Below, piece by piece: positions 33,571 through 41,891 of a stretch of 64,000 nucleotides of DNA (position 1 is the first letter of the stretch; each line of letters opens with the position of its first letter). The notes under the pieces were generated by a model. It was given only the letters and a program-made list of their open reading frames with translations, was not told the DNA's origin and ran no database searches. Where the stretch lies: assembly GCA_963817135.1 (NCBI GenBank), contig CAWFNG010000003.1, positions 186,001-250,000 on the forward strand. Reading direction: 5' to 3'. The position numbers and the translations under genes were made by a program. Source of the stretch: VAZQ01 sp963817135 (GTDB lineage Bacteria; Pseudomonadota; Alphaproteobacteria; Rhizobiales; Xanthobacteraceae).

Positions 33571-34101
33571 TTAGTGTTGCAGCTCCGGAAGGGACGGCAT
33601 GCCGAAGATCAGGCGCTCGATGATGAACAGGAGGAGAAACGCGCCGCCGATGGGAATCGGCAGATAGGTAACTCCCACCGAAAGAAAGGGAAAATCGGCG
33701 ATGGTGTTGTGCCAGGTCGCAGCGACGAGCAGGCTTCCGTAATACACCATGAACAGTGCCATCGCTGCCATGAGCAGTTCAGCGACGAGCTCGACAAATC
33801 GCTGCCAGCGCGCCGGCAGCAAGCCGACAAAAAAACCGACATTCATGTGGAGGCGGCGCCGGTAGCAGGCCGCTGCGCCGATGAAGGTCAACACAATGGT
33901 AAGCAGCACCGCGGTCGGCTCGGGCCAGGAGGCGGCGCTGTTGAGCACGTAGCGCGTGAACACTGCCCAGGGAATAACCGCCGAAATGAGCACCAGCGCA
34001 ACGCCGGCGACCAGGACGCAGACTAAATACAATGCATCCATCGCCTGGCGGTAGAAACGCGATACGGTATTTCGCGGCGCAGCCGGACCCAAACGCGACA
34101 T
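33571..34101 (-). CDS. dctQ: TRAP transporter small permease subunit DctQ
   Basis: A 176-residue protein with four hydrophobic segments; WAVFTRYVLNSAASWPE and CYRRRLHMNVGFF are typical of the family. ATG 34101 (MSRLGPAAP) is chosen. The open frame continues upstream through a half-copy of the palindromic element and into the end of dctP, but that part is repeat-encoded and not homologous. It couples DctP to DctM. Confidence 0.9.
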   Translation of the reverse strand: MSRLGPAAPRNTVSRFYRQAMDALYLVCVLVAGVALVLISAVIPWAVFTRYVLNSAASWPEPTAVLLTIVLTFIGAAACYRRRLHMNVGFFVGLLPARWQRFVELVAELLMAAMALFMVYYGSLLVAATWHNTIADFPFLSVGVTYLPIPIGGAFLLLFIIERLIFGMPSLPELQH

Positions 34102-34107
34102 CCTAGA

Positions 34108-34169
34108 GACCCCCACCCGACCGCCTTCGCTTCGCTCTGCGGTCGACCTCCCCCTTTCAGGGGGAGGTA
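34108..34169. repeat. right-half copy of the cobN palindromic element
   Basis: GACCCCCACCCGACCGCC runs on to GGTCGACCTCCCCCTTTCAG and GGGGAGGTA, matching the right half of 17949-18095. It fills the gap between dctP and dctQ; its CCTCCCCCT/AGGGGGAGG hairpin could reduce read-through from dctP into dctQM. Confidence 0.87.
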
Positions 34170-34214
34170 TCCGAGTTTGCCTCGCTGCTTTGCATATCTC
34201 CACGTATTCCAGAG

Positions 34215-35216
34215 TTACTCCACTGCCTGGATGCGTTTGATCATGGCCGCGTATCTGGGTCCGTACTTGTCCCATACCGGCTTGACGGCATTCTCGAACG
34301 GCTTCTTGTCGGCAAGCTCGATGACCTGGATGCCGGCGGCCTTCGCCTTGGCGAGCGCGTCGCGCTCGTATTTCGCCCACAGCACGCGCTGTTCCTGCTG
34401 CGCCTCGCGCCCGAACCTGGTCAGCAGCGCCTGATCGTCCCTGGCCAGGGAATCCCATGTCTTGCGCGAGAACACCAGAATCTCCGGCACGATGAGATGC
34501 TCGGTAAGCGTGTAATACTTGGCGACCTGATAATGATTGTCGAAAACGAAGCTCGGCGGGTTGTTCTCGGCGCCATCGATCACGCCGGTCTGCAATGCGC
34601 TGAATACCTGGTCGTAACCCATCGCCACGCCGTTGCCGCCGAGCGCGTTCATCATCTCGACGAACATGGGATTGCCCATGACCCGCACCTTCATGCCCTT
34701 GAGGTCGGCGATCTCCTTGATCGGCTTCTTGGTGTCGTAGACGCTGCGCGCGCCGGCATCCATCCAGCAGATGCCGACCAGTGCCGCTTTCGTATTGGCG
34801 CTGACCTTGTCGAGCAGTTCCTGGCCGATCTCGCCATCGACCACCTTCTGCATATGCGCCGCGTTGCGGAAGAGGAACGGCAGATTGAACACGTTAAGCT
34901 CGTCGATCACCGGCCCCAACGCGCCGACGCTCACCCGCGCGAACTGGATGGCGCCGATCTGCGCCTGCTCGATTGCCTCCTTCTCGCCGCCGAGCTGCAT
35001 GGAAGCAAACATCTGCACACCAAGCCGCCCGCTGGTCGCTGCGGCAAGCTTCTGGCCCATATTCTCGACCGCGACCACGGTCGGATAGCCGCTGGGATGC
35101 ACATCGGAAGCCTTGAACAGCGTCTTGGCCTGCGCCGCGGCAAACGCCACAAAATTGCGCGCGGCAGTCGCGAGCAGAGTGAAAGCACCCATGCGGATTA
35201 TCGTGCGACGGTTCAT
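34215..35216 (-). CDS. dctP: TRAP transporter solute-binding protein DctP
   Basis: A 333-residue periplasmic protein. A twin-Arg-like N terminus MNRRTIIRMGAFTLLATAAR precedes the mature domain, which shows VFNLPFLFRNAAHM and the carboxylate-binding region KVRVMGNPMFVEMMNALGG with the conserved Arg, then GAENNPPSF. A GGAGGA binding site precedes ATG 35216. With dctQM it forms a TRAP importer; the divergent uronate dehydrogenase suggests a hexuronate ligand. Confidence 0.93.
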   Translation of the reverse strand: MNRRTIIRMGAFTLLATAARNFVAFAAAQAKTLFKASDVHPSGYPTVVAVENMGQKLAAATSGRLGVQMFASMQLGGEKEAIEQAQIGAIQFARVSVGALGPVIDELNVFNLPFLFRNAAHMQKVVDGEIGQELLDKVSANTKAALVGICWMDAGARSVYDTKKPIKEIADLKGMKVRVMGNPMFVEMMNALGGNGVAMGYDQVFSALQTGVIDGAENNPPSFVFDNHYQVAKYYTLTEHLIVPEILVFSRKTWDSLARDDQALLTRFGREAQQEQRVLWAKYERDALAKAKAAGIQVIELADKKPFENAVKPVWDKYGPRYAAMIKRIQAVE

Positions 35217-35371
35217 CGGGAATCCTCCTCGCCAAGTCGGTATCGTTGCAGCGTCGGCATCTGTGTAAACGGCATCGCCTGACCGAAGCCGCTGCGCGCC
35301 GTTGCTAGGCGTCGATCGCCATGTTAGCTGCACAAGCGCGCAAGATCGAGAGAACTCGCGAGGTGGACATC

Positions 35372-36184
35372 ATGCAATCGGTCCTGATCACCGGGGCGGC
35401 CGGCGGAATTGGCACGCGCTTGCGCATGCTGCTCAAGGGGGTTTATCCGCAGCTGCGGGTCAGCGACATTCGCCGGCCGGCCGATCTCGCGCCGGAGGAG
35501 AATTTCATCGCCGCAGATCTTGCCGATCTCAAACAGGTCGAGCAGGCGGTGGCGGGGATCGAGGGAATTGTGCATCTCGGCGGTGTCTCGGTCGAGCAGG
35601 CGTGGGAAGATGTGCTCGCTGCCAACATCATCGGTTGCTACAACCTGTTCGAGGCAGCGCACCGGCAGAAGGTCAAGCGGGTGGTGTTTGCCTCCTCCAA
35701 TCACGCCGTCGGATTCTATCCGCGCCGCCGCAGGATCGGCGTCGATGCAAAGGTGCGCGCGGACTCGCGCTACGGGGTGAGCAAGGCGTTCGGCGAGGCG
35801 CTTGGCTCGCTCTATGCCTACAAACACGGACTGCGCGTGACCTGCCTGCGCATCGGCAATTTCGGCGATGCGCCCATCGACCACCGGCGGCTGGCGATCT
35901 GGCTCAAGCCCGAAGACCTGGTTCAACTCGTGCGCATCGGTCTCGAACATCCCGCCATCCGCTACGAGATCTTCTTCGGGGCGTCGGACAACGAGCGCGC
36001 ATGGTGGGATAACGAGCCGGCGTTCCGTTATGGCTATCGACCGGGCGGTCGCGCCGAGGAATATGTCGCGGCCGCAATGGCCGCCCAGAAGGCGCTGCCG
36101 CCCGACCCCCGCGGCGACTGGTATCAGGGCGGGACCTACTGCAGCGCCGAGTTCGACGGCGATCCCGACCTGGCGGCGACGTAA
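35372..36184 (+). CDS. NAD-dependent uronate dehydrogenase-like SDR (NAD-dependent epimerase family)
   Basis: A 270-residue extended-type SDR. The Rossmann motif is VLITGAAGGIGTRLRMLL; the catalytic Ser is in VVFASSNHAVGFYPR and the Tyr-Lys pair in SRYGVSKAFGE. SSNHAVGFY and FGASDNERAWWDN are typical of uronate dehydrogenase (galacturonate/glucuronate to the lactone). Divergent from a TRAP importer, a common arrangement for hexuronate use. The substrate is inferred, not proven. Confidence 0.83.
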   Translation: MQSVLITGAAGGIGTRLRMLLKGVYPQLRVSDIRRPADLAPEENFIAADLADLKQVEQAVAGIEGIVHLGGVSVEQAWEDVLAANIIGCYNLFEAAHRQKVKRVVFASSNHAVGFYPRRRRIGVDAKVRADSRYGVSKAFGEALGSLYAYKHGLRVTCLRIGNFGDAPIDHRRLAIWLKPEDLVQLVRIGLEHPAIRYEIFFGASDNERAWWDNEPAFRYGYRPGGRAEEYVAAAMAAQKALPPDPRGDWYQGGTYCSAEFDGDPDLAAT

Positions 36185-36187
36185 CAG

Positions 36188-36403
36188 TTATCGCGGTATC
36201 CTGTCCAATATCTGCTGCGCGACGCGCATGACGTCCTCCTTTCGATAGGAGCGGTCTGTTGCCGGCTGCTCGTCCGTACGTCCCCAATCGATGCTCTTGA
36301 AGTTGGTTTTGCCTTTATCAAAGCTAAAACTCGCGCGGGTCGGCTTGTGAACTATCTTGTTTTTCCCAACCTCGAACTGATTGGGTACAACCGGCATTGT
36401 CAT
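36188..36403 (-). CDS. small hypothetical protein
   Basis: A 71-residue, lysine/arginine-rich soluble protein (FEVGKNKIVHKPTRASFSFD; SYRKEDVMRVAQQILDRI). It has a strong binding site (GAGGAG six bases before the ATG). It converges on the uronate dehydrogenase gene with a three-base gap. I do not recognise a family. It marks the start of the AT-richer accessory region. Confidence 0.62.
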   Translation of the reverse strand: MTMPVVPNQFEVGKNKIVHKPTRASFSFDKGKTNFKSIDWGRTDEQPATDRSYRKEDVMRVAQQILDRIPR

Positions 36404-36713
36404 GTTTTCTCCTCAGTCGAGCGGTCTGGCAAACCTCTAAGTGCACGTTTTGGCACCGCAAGGATTTGCCGGCAGTGGCAAACCGACAGTGCCGACGGGT
36501 TGCCGGCCGCACCCCTAATATTGGATAATTACCACATGACTATCGTTGTTTCATCGTCGTCCAGGGAGATCATGGCAAACCCGGCGCGGCTCATCGAGGC
36601 CATGCGGGCGGGCAGCATCATCGGCATTCCCGATCTCGACTACACGATCGTGCCAACGACGGCGATTGCCGGGCTGGCCGAGGGAAAGGGCGGAGGAGGA
36701 ACTGCTCGAAGAG

Positions 36714-37013
36714 ATGGTTTCCTGTCGCAAGGACGTAACCGGCTTCGAAAACACCATTTTCATTTTGCCAAAGGGTAACACGCGACACGCGCCGCGGATT
36801 AAGATCGCTATCGATCCGCCGCTGTCGGTCGATCCCCGGAGCAAAACCGCAGCGGTTGCGATTGCCGACGGCACCGTTGTGGCAGGCGACATCCCGCCCG
36901 GGGTTCTCGACCAGGCGCGACGGTTCATCGATGCCAATCGCGATGTGCTTCTCGATTGCCGGGAATATCGGATCGATACCGACGAACTCAATCGACGACT
37001 GAAACCGATCTAG
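36714..37013 (+). CDS. small hypothetical protein
   Basis: A 99-residue soluble protein: VTGFENTIFILPKGNTRHAP, then KIAIDPPLSVDPRSKTAAVA and QARRFIDANRDVLLDCREY. The last part is amphipathic and the composition is that of a real protein. A GGAGGAGGA stretch lies 13-20 bases before ATG 36714. An overlapping frame begins at ATG 36573 (MANPARLIEAMRAGSIIG) with its own AGGGAG site and ends at 36778; this could be an upstream small gene or the N-terminal part of this one after a frameshift. Function unknown. Confidence 0.55.
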   Translation: MVSCRKDVTGFENTIFILPKGNTRHAPRIKIAIDPPLSVDPRSKTAAVAIADGTVVAGDIPPGVLDQARRFIDANRDVLLDCREYRIDTDELNRRLKPI

Positions 37014-37026
37014 CCTTTGAAGGCGG

Positions 37027-37239
37027 TTACTTCTTCACGCCTTCCTGGGCTGTAAATACGAAGCTGTCATCTTCAAATTGCTGGACCGGCAAGCCCTCTT
37101 GGTGGGCTAGTGAGTGCAGGTCTTGAATTGATATCCCCTGGGCTGTTGGTCGTCCTGTGAGTTCAGGCGCTGTCCACCACATCACGAATCCAGCAGCAGC
37201 AATTCCCAAGGTGACGACAAGCATTGCGATCTTGCTCAT
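37027..37239 (-). CDS. small membrane-anchored hypothetical protein
   Basis: A 70-residue protein with one N-terminal hydrophobic helix (IAMLVVTLGIAAAGFVMWW, residues 4-22) and a short periplasmic tail with PVQQFEDDSFVF. Similar short anchored proteins are common in Bradyrhizobium-like genomes. The stops of this gene and the one at 36714-37013 face each other across 13 bases. Function unknown. Confidence 0.6.
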   Translation of the reverse strand: MSKIAMLVVTLGIAAAGFVMWWTAPELTGRPTAQGISIQDLHSLAHQEGLPVQQFEDDSFVFTAQEGVKK

Positions 37240-37593
37240 GGCGATGCCTCATTGTCAGTTTGACCACGGTTGCTAAGTGCGACGACTTGAATCCCGACTC
37301 CTGCGGGATTTCCCGAATGCACATACCCTGGTGCTTACGCTGCCATGTGTGAAGGGCGTCACATCAGCCGCAAAAGCGCTTACTTACTCGGCGAATTTTT
37401 TAGGAGAGGGCGGGAGAGTTCCAAACAAAGTTCCATGCACGGTAACCGGCTCCTACCGCGAATGTCGTACTCATCGGAGAGAACAAGTCATGGTGGCTGG
37501 AGAGCGCTGCACAGAGGGGTGAGTACGGCAGCTTGCACGCGGTTCCCGATATCGGATTATCGGCGGGAATAGGTGCGCTGGAGCAACGCCTCT
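37240..37593. other. intergenic stretch with no convincing gene
   Basis: Short plus-strand frames here have no recognisable motif and no good binding site. The stretch is AT-richer than the core regions. I see nothing else in it. Confidence 0.4.
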
Positions 37594-37875
37594 TCATTGC
37601 TGCCCCTGCTTGGGCTTAGGTGAGGGCGAAGGATTCGAGCGAACAGTTCCCCACGGATCGACAGGTGTTTTCTTATCGGGAATCTTGCCAATGGTCGATT
37701 TGTACGCATCCTCGATGGCTTTTTGCTTTTCTTTCTCTTCCGGCGTCATTTGGCGGTCCTGCGGCGCTAAGTTGATACCCGGCGTCTTAATCTGGGCGGA
37801 AGCGGCCCCCGTCAGCAAGGCAATAATCGTCCCCACGTGGACAATTTTCCGCAGTATGTCCTTGGTCAAGCTCAT
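37594..37875 (-). CDS. small secreted proline-rich hypothetical protein
   Basis: A 93-residue protein with a signal peptide (KIVHVGTIIALLTGAASAQ, cleavage after ASA), then IKTPGINLAP, a charged helix MTPEEKEKQKAIEDAYKSTI and a proline-rich tail SNPSPSPKPKQGQQ. The IKTPGINLAP plus PEEKEKQ..DDAYKS layout recurs in small secreted proteins of rhizobial genomes, so I take it as real. Function unknown. Confidence 0.8.
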   Translation of the reverse strand: MSLTKDILRKIVHVGTIIALLTGAASAQIKTPGINLAPQDRQMTPEEKEKQKAIEDAYKSTIGKIPDKKTPVDPWGTVRSNPSPSPKPKQGQQ

Positions 37876-38082
37876 GATGACAGAAAGTATGCCCCATTCG
37901 GCAAAATTAAGGACGTTGGAGCCTTAATCCAAGGTGATGCAAAAACCGTCGCCATGTTTCAGGATGCGATTACACCACCCAAACATGGTCTCAGTTGACC
38001 GCCTTGACATCGAGTGGGCGCTCTACTGTCGCAATGAATTGCTTGGCGAGATGGCGCGCCTTCACCTGCGGGTTCAGAGCGC

Positions 38083-38215
38083 TCGGAGAAGGACCTGATT
38101 ACCGCTTTTGTAAATCGCATTGCAGAACTGACTCCGCAGCTTGTCACGTTTAGCGGCTCATCATTCGACCCCTGCCGGTCTTGCGATAAAGGGCAATGAT
38201 CAATGCAGTCGCAGC
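38083..38215 (+). pseudogene. remnant of a PolB-like 3'-5' exonuclease (PF10108-like)
   Basis: Without a start codon, codons from 38083 read SEKDLITAFVNRIAELTPQL then VTFSGSSFDP, which resembles the conserved core of predicted PolB-related 3'-5' exonucleases (EK..L...F...I....PQLV..NG.GFDLPVL). After a one-base shift near 38170 the frame continues LPVLR, a stop, RAMINAVAA, again as expected of the family. Both flanks lack further homology that I can see. The surroundings 37876-38257 hold no other gene. Confidence 0.5.
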
Positions 38216-38257
38216 ACGGCGGCAGCCGCATTTTCCCGAAGACGGTTTGCTCGTTGC

Positions 38258-39029
38258 TCAACAATCTCTAACAGAGCGAATGGATTCAATGAGATTCATT
38301 CCATTTATTTTGGCGATCCGAACGAGAGCTTCCCCATTACATCGTCCCGTACCCGGCGCAACATAGTTGTACCAAACCCGATATTCATTGGAACCGACGG
38401 ACTGCACATCAATCAGTGTCAGCGGCACAATCATCCTGCTGTAGAAGTTGGTGATTGCGCTTGGCGAAAATGCCCCTGATGATCTTTTTTCCGGAACCAC
38501 GAATTTGCTGGCTTCATCGCCGTTCGCCGCCCCGAGCGCCATGTAGAAAGCCTGCACAGTCGTCATCGCCGTACCATACGCCCGCGTCGGATCGAAGGGG
38601 ATCGCGATCTTGCTTATGGGCAGCAGGAGAGGCGCATGATGGTGTCCGGTATGTGCGCCGAACGGCAAATTCCCTTCGACGGTAACCCGCTTTCCGAGAA
38701 ATCGCCGCAAGTCTCGCGACAGGAACGTGCCTGCTGCCCCGGAATCAGCAGGATAGACCTGAATCTTGTCGAAGCGTTTCTCCGGATTGAGAAAATCATC
38801 CCCGGTGGCGCAAATCGGTGCATTCAAGGTCAGTATGTATGCAGCTTCCGGCGTATCGCCTTTGCGGACGTCTTCGTAGTTCGGCGGACCTGGAAAAATA
38901 CCGTACGCAAGTAGTTCCCTCGAAAGAGTAGCTGCTCTTTTCCTTCAAATCTATGCAGGCGGCATTTGCCGGTAGCGCAGCGGCAATAGAAATATATAAC
39001 ACTGAGCGTAGAGCGATTTTATGCATCAT
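38258..39029 (-). pseudogene. secreted DUF4431-like protein gene broken by a frameshift
   Basis: The first part (39029 down to about 38915) encodes a signal peptide (MMHKIALRSVLYISIAAALP, ending ANA) and ACIDLKEKSSYSFEG. Then the homologous sequence moves to another frame: YGIFPGPPNYEDVRKGDTPE, AAYILTLNAPIC and on to 38258 with FLGKRVTVEGNLPFGAHTGH. The word order (an ...FPGPPNYEDV... stretch, then GKRVTVEGNLF...HTGHHH..) matches DUF4431 proteins. A single-base indel near 38905-38925 breaks it. The start codon lies one base from the att-like repeat at 39031, so its natural promoter may have been displaced. Confidence 0.6.
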
Positions 39030-39030
39030 T

Positions 39031-39047
39031 GGCGGTCCCGAGAGGAC
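39031..39047 (-). repeat. 17-bp copy of the tRNA-Arg 3' end, candidate distal attachment site
   Basis: GGCGGTCCCGAGAGGAC is identical to 43621-43637, which covers the 3' end (acceptor strand, discriminator and part of the T stem) of tRNA-Arg(CCT), in the same orientation. This is the arrangement left by site-specific integration into a tRNA 3' end. No integrase gene is present in between. Confidence 0.65.
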
Positions 39048-39160
39048 AGCGATAACGAAATCAGGTCAATACCTTACTGCTGAGTGGGACACCAAATCTT
39101 TCCACGCAATCATTAGGCTTTTTGCCACGAGTGTCCCACCAAGGGAGCGGCACGCCCGAG

Positions 39161-39484
39161 CTATTTGAGCGTCGCAATATACGCCGCAAGGTCTGCGGCT
39201 TCCGTTCGCGATAGTTGCATATTTGGCATCTTGGGATGCGGGTCAAGCAGGAAGAATGCGAGCTTGGCTGCATCAAAGTCCGGCTTCGCCGCTATCGTCG
39301 TGAAGGGGGGCGCCTCACCTGTGGGACCACGCTGGTTCGACGCTACGACGTGACATGATGCGCACCAGCGGCGGGCAAGTCGTTCACCGTTGTCCGGATC
39401 AGCAGCAGACGCAGGCGTAATCCCGAAGACGCTGGCAAGCATTAAGCTCGGGAGTAGCCAGCCTGCGCTACCGAATCCGATCAT
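39161..39484 (-). CDS. small monohaem c-type cytochrome
   Basis: A 107-residue exported protein. Signal peptide MIGFGSAGWLLPSLMLASVF ending PASA, the haem motif CASCH (residues 42-46), and a late Met in HPKMPNMQLS as the likely sixth ligand; AADLAAYIATLK closes the class I fold. ATG 39484 is preferred because GGGAG sits before it; a longer frame adds 31 residues without a binding site. It is only distantly like the three other cytochromes of the island. Confidence 0.83.
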   Translation of the reverse strand: MIGFGSAGWLLPSLMLASVFGITPASAADPDNGERLARRWCASCHVVASNQRGPTGEAPPFTTIAAKPDFDAAKLAFFLLDPHPKMPNMQLSRTEAADLAAYIATLK

Positions 39485-39867
39485 TGTGACCATCTCCCTC
39501 TTTGCCTTGGTAGCCGTTGCGGCTGGATTTACGGGATTTCCCTTAGGGGGAATATCGGAATTTTCGGGCTTGGGCATTGTCGGTAATGTTCGGTCTATCG
39601 ATGTGGGGGGACTTAGCCATGCCCGTGCGAAGCGGTCTGTTTAGGGCGATCAATCGTGCTTTTCCCTACCTTGGTAGAGGCTGCATCGTGACGCTCGCGG
39701 CGGTCTCTATCATCACGATCGAACTGTCGGTCTCAACCACCTGGTCAGCCACGCCTTCCAACTCGATCATGCTGTGATGGCAGAGCTTATGGGAGCCACG
39801 GGGCGACCTGGGCACAATTATTGCTTTTTTGTCGGTCGGGGCTGGAGGCAACAAAGGAGTCTTCAGC
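39485..39867. other. intergenic stretch, one doubtful small ORF
   Basis: The divergent promoter region of the cytochrome and the MCDYSL gene. A possible frame from ATG 39619 (MPVRSGLFRAINRAFPYLGR, then a hydrophobic helix) to 39777 encodes a short membrane peptide but has no clear binding site; I do not call it. Confidence 0.35.
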
Positions 39868-40275
39868 ATGTGCGATTACAGCTTACATAATGTGAAGTCG
39901 CGACCTGCCAAGGTTGGCGACAAACTGACAACTTCCTCCTTCAGCACTTGCACCATAGGTTTTGCTGCACCGGAAGATGCCGAAATTGCAGTTTGTGTTC
40001 TTCCGGGAACGGAGATCGCTTTCGCAACGAAAGTAAGTCGTCGCCCTCGCTGGTTGTTCGGCGCAACGACCATCAATCACACCACAGCGATCTTCCGGCA
40101 AATCAACAAGGACAACCCGAATACGCATCATGATGCCTTGGAGTTTCCAGACGGTCAGATTGTGCTCTTGACCAGCTTCGTTGAAGGTCAGGAGGCAACA
40201 GTGCTCCAGCTTCCCGCGCAACCTGCTACGGCAACTGAGGTGCGGGCACATGAGCCGCTCGCACTGATCGTCTGA
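39868..40275 (+). CDS. conserved hypothetical protein, MCDYSL family
   Basis: A 135-residue soluble protein. MCDYSLHNVKSRPAKVGDKL opens it, followed by CTIGFAAPEDAEIAVCVLPG, a hydrophobic FATKVSRRPRWLFG and NPNTHHDALEFPDGQIVLLT. A strong AAAGGAG lies nine bases upstream of ATG 39868. A paralogue starts at the left edge of the window (1-52). Cysteines at residues 2, 28 and 43 or so could bind metal. Proteins of this kind occur widely in rhizobia; the function is unknown. Confidence 0.82.
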   Translation: MCDYSLHNVKSRPAKVGDKLTTSSFSTCTIGFAAPEDAEIAVCVLPGTEIAFATKVSRRPRWLFGATTINHTTAIFRQINKDNPNTHHDALEFPDGQIVLLTSFVEGQEATVLQLPAQPATATEVRAHEPLALIV

Positions 40276-40417
40276 AACGTGCTTGCCACAGCGTTGGGCT
40301 GCCCTCCATTGGGTAGCCCATTTTGTTAAGGAACCAATTTATTTCGCTGCCGTGTCGAACTCGTTCTGGATCGAAGGCAAGTCGGCTAAGCCCTCTCGCG
40401 ATCTGTGACCTAGATCG

Positions 40418-40852
40418 CTACTTTTCCTGCAATGAGTAGAGATATTCGGTAAGCATTAGTATTCGCGCACGGACCATTAATTCAGCTAAGTCATCCGACA
40501 CATCGCCCCGAGGCGTTCGGGTCTTCAATTCGCGCTTATAACGTTCACCCCACACTGGCATTTCCCTTGGTCCATGGACCATCGCCTGAATCCTGCCGTC
40601 GATGAGATCATAGACAAACGCCAGTGGAAACACGCCACCATTTTTTTTCGAAAGGATGGTCAAATCTGCCGGGGTCTTGGTGAGAGATTTAGCAAGGGGA
40701 CCATTCCCTTTGCCCGTTTGTCCATGACACGGCGCGCAGGAGTTGATGAATTCATCTTTGCCGAACACCGCTCCTAATTGTGCGTAGGCAAAATCTACGC
40801 ATCCAAAAGCTGCCGTGACGACAATGAATAGGACGGTTGAAATGGCTCGCAT
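40418..40852 (-). CDS. monohaem c-type cytochrome, paralogue 1
   Basis: A 144-residue exported protein: signal peptide (STVLFIVVTAAFGCVDFAYA), haem motif CAPCH at residues 38-42, GKGNGPLAKSLTKTPADLTI, LSKKNGGVFPLAFVYDLIDG and the probable axial Met in PREMPVWG. It shares this layout with 40922-41371 and 41892-42341. GGAGGTTCTCCT precedes the ATG. Last gene of a leftward run 41646-40418, probably periplasmic electron transfer. Confidence 0.9.
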   Translation of the reverse strand: MRAISTVLFIVVTAAFGCVDFAYAQLGAVFGKDEFINSCAPCHGQTGKGNGPLAKSLTKTPADLTILSKKNGGVFPLAFVYDLIDGRIQAMVHGPREMPVWGERYKRELKTRTPRGDVSDDLAELMVRARILMLTEYLYSLQEK

Positions 40853-40921
40853 AGGAGAACCTCCAGGGAACTTTGTATCCCGTCACATACAACTGTCGTA
40901 TGGGTCGGTGTGCATTCGCCG

Positions 40922-41371
40922 CTATTTTTCTTGAATGCGATAGAGGTAATCAATCACAGCAAGAATTCGGCTCCTGATTACAGGTTCGCGATCATAGAGG
41001 GGATCAAGGAAGTAGGGAGCCTGCGGAGAAAGCCCCGGAATTGGCGCTGGCGAAAATCTAAAGCCCCAAATTGGCATATCGCGAGTGCCGTGAGACTTAA
41101 GTTCTGGTCGTCCATCAATAGTGTCGTATATGCGACCAAAAGGGAAAACTCCGTTATTCTGCTTGGCGAGCATCGTTAAATCAGCCGGTTTTGTTGTAAG
41201 TGCAGCAGCGACGGGTCCGGTTCCTTTTCCGTCAGCGCCATGGCATGGCGCGCAACTAGCTTGATATTCCAGCTTGCCGACATCAATAGGCTGTTGCGCC
41301 CAACTCTGAATATTCACTCCAATAATCGAATAAACAACCAGTGCTCCTTCGAGAACATATGATCCTTTCAT
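40922..41371 (-). CDS. monohaem c-type cytochrome, paralogue 2
   Basis: A 149-residue exported protein: hydrophobic N terminus, SCAPCHGADGKGTGPVAAAL with the haem motif CAPCH, TKPADLTMLAKQNNGVFPFG, YDTIDGRPELKSHGTRDMPI and WG with the likely axial Met. It is closer to paralogue 3 than to paralogue 1 at the C terminus (DREPVIRSRILAVIDYLYRI). Lies between paralogue 1 (70 bases) and the 77-residue gene (41 bases) on the same strand. Confidence 0.9.
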   Translation of the reverse strand: MKGSYVLEGALVVYSIIGVNIQSWAQQPIDVGKLEYQASCAPCHGADGKGTGPVAAALTTKPADLTMLAKQNNGVFPFGRIYDTIDGRPELKSHGTRDMPIWGFRFSPAPIPGLSPQAPYFLDPLYDREPVIRSRILAVIDYLYRIQEK

Positions 41372-41412
41372 GGCGCGCTCCTATTCGTTGGTCGTTTAGT
41401 TGCTTGTTTATT

Positions 41413-41646
41413 TTATTTTACTTCATCCCAGCCTAGTGTGCCATCTGCTTGAGAGAGCGTTCTCACATTGTGATCAAAGCGATCAGCACCGAGCACCCTG
41501 CCGGTCTTTGGATTGACCGGATGAACTTGCCAGCAGGAAAGGCACGTGACGGAGTGATAGGCGCCGTAGCACGTGTCGCCGTCGCCATCGAACCAATGAT
41601 GGACGCGACGACCTGTGTTCGGACAGAGATACGTTATCACTTCCAT
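41413..41646 (-). CDS. small conserved protein, possibly metal-binding
   Basis: A 77-residue protein: MEVITYLCPNTGRRVHHWFD, then CYGAYHSVTCLSCWQVHPVN and PKTGRVLG. Four cysteines and four histidines in the first 45 residues suggest a zinc-ribbon-like fold. The opening MEVITY.CP.TG..V.HW is a pattern known from small rhizobial proteins. First gene of the leftward cytochrome run and thus under the FNR/FixK box at 41765. Confidence 0.75.
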   Translation of the reverse strand: MEVITYLCPNTGRRVHHWFDGDGDTCYGAYHSVTCLSCWQVHPVNPKTGRVLGADRFDHNVRTLSQADGTLGWDEVK

Positions 41647-41764
41647 GACGCATTGTGACGATCATGGCAGTCAGAGTTTTTGAGATAGCGCAAATTACGG
41701 CGCTATTTCTGAGACCGCCAACTCAGATTTTCTAGAAACCGACGCGGGACAACCAATGTTGTTC

Positions 41765-41778
41765 TTGATGCAAATCAA
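41765..41778. promoter_or_regulatory. perfect FNR/FixK binding site (anaerobox)
   Basis: TTGAT-GCAA-ATCAA matches the TTGAT-N4-ATCAA consensus exactly. It lies almost midway between the leftward start at 41646 and the rightward start at 41892 (about 120 bases from each), so it could activate both cytochrome transcripts at low oxygen. Confidence 0.8.
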
Positions 41779-41891
41779 AACACTCGGTTATTCTCCCCAC
41801 ATGGACGCATTGCAATGGCGGTGGAATGTCACGCAGAAAGAGTGGAGCGATAACGTCAAGTCGGAGGCATAAACGGCTTACGGATCGCACC

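Noticed and set aside
36537..36778. separate gene MANPARLIEAMRAGSIIG...
   Set aside because: Only the first 40 codons look protein-like, and the rest overlaps the better frame at 36714 in another phase; it may be a frameshifted N terminus, so it is mentioned only there.
39577..39777. small plus-strand open frame with a hydrophobic helix
   Set aside because: It has no convincing binding site and no recognised family; kept only as a remark on the intergenic region.
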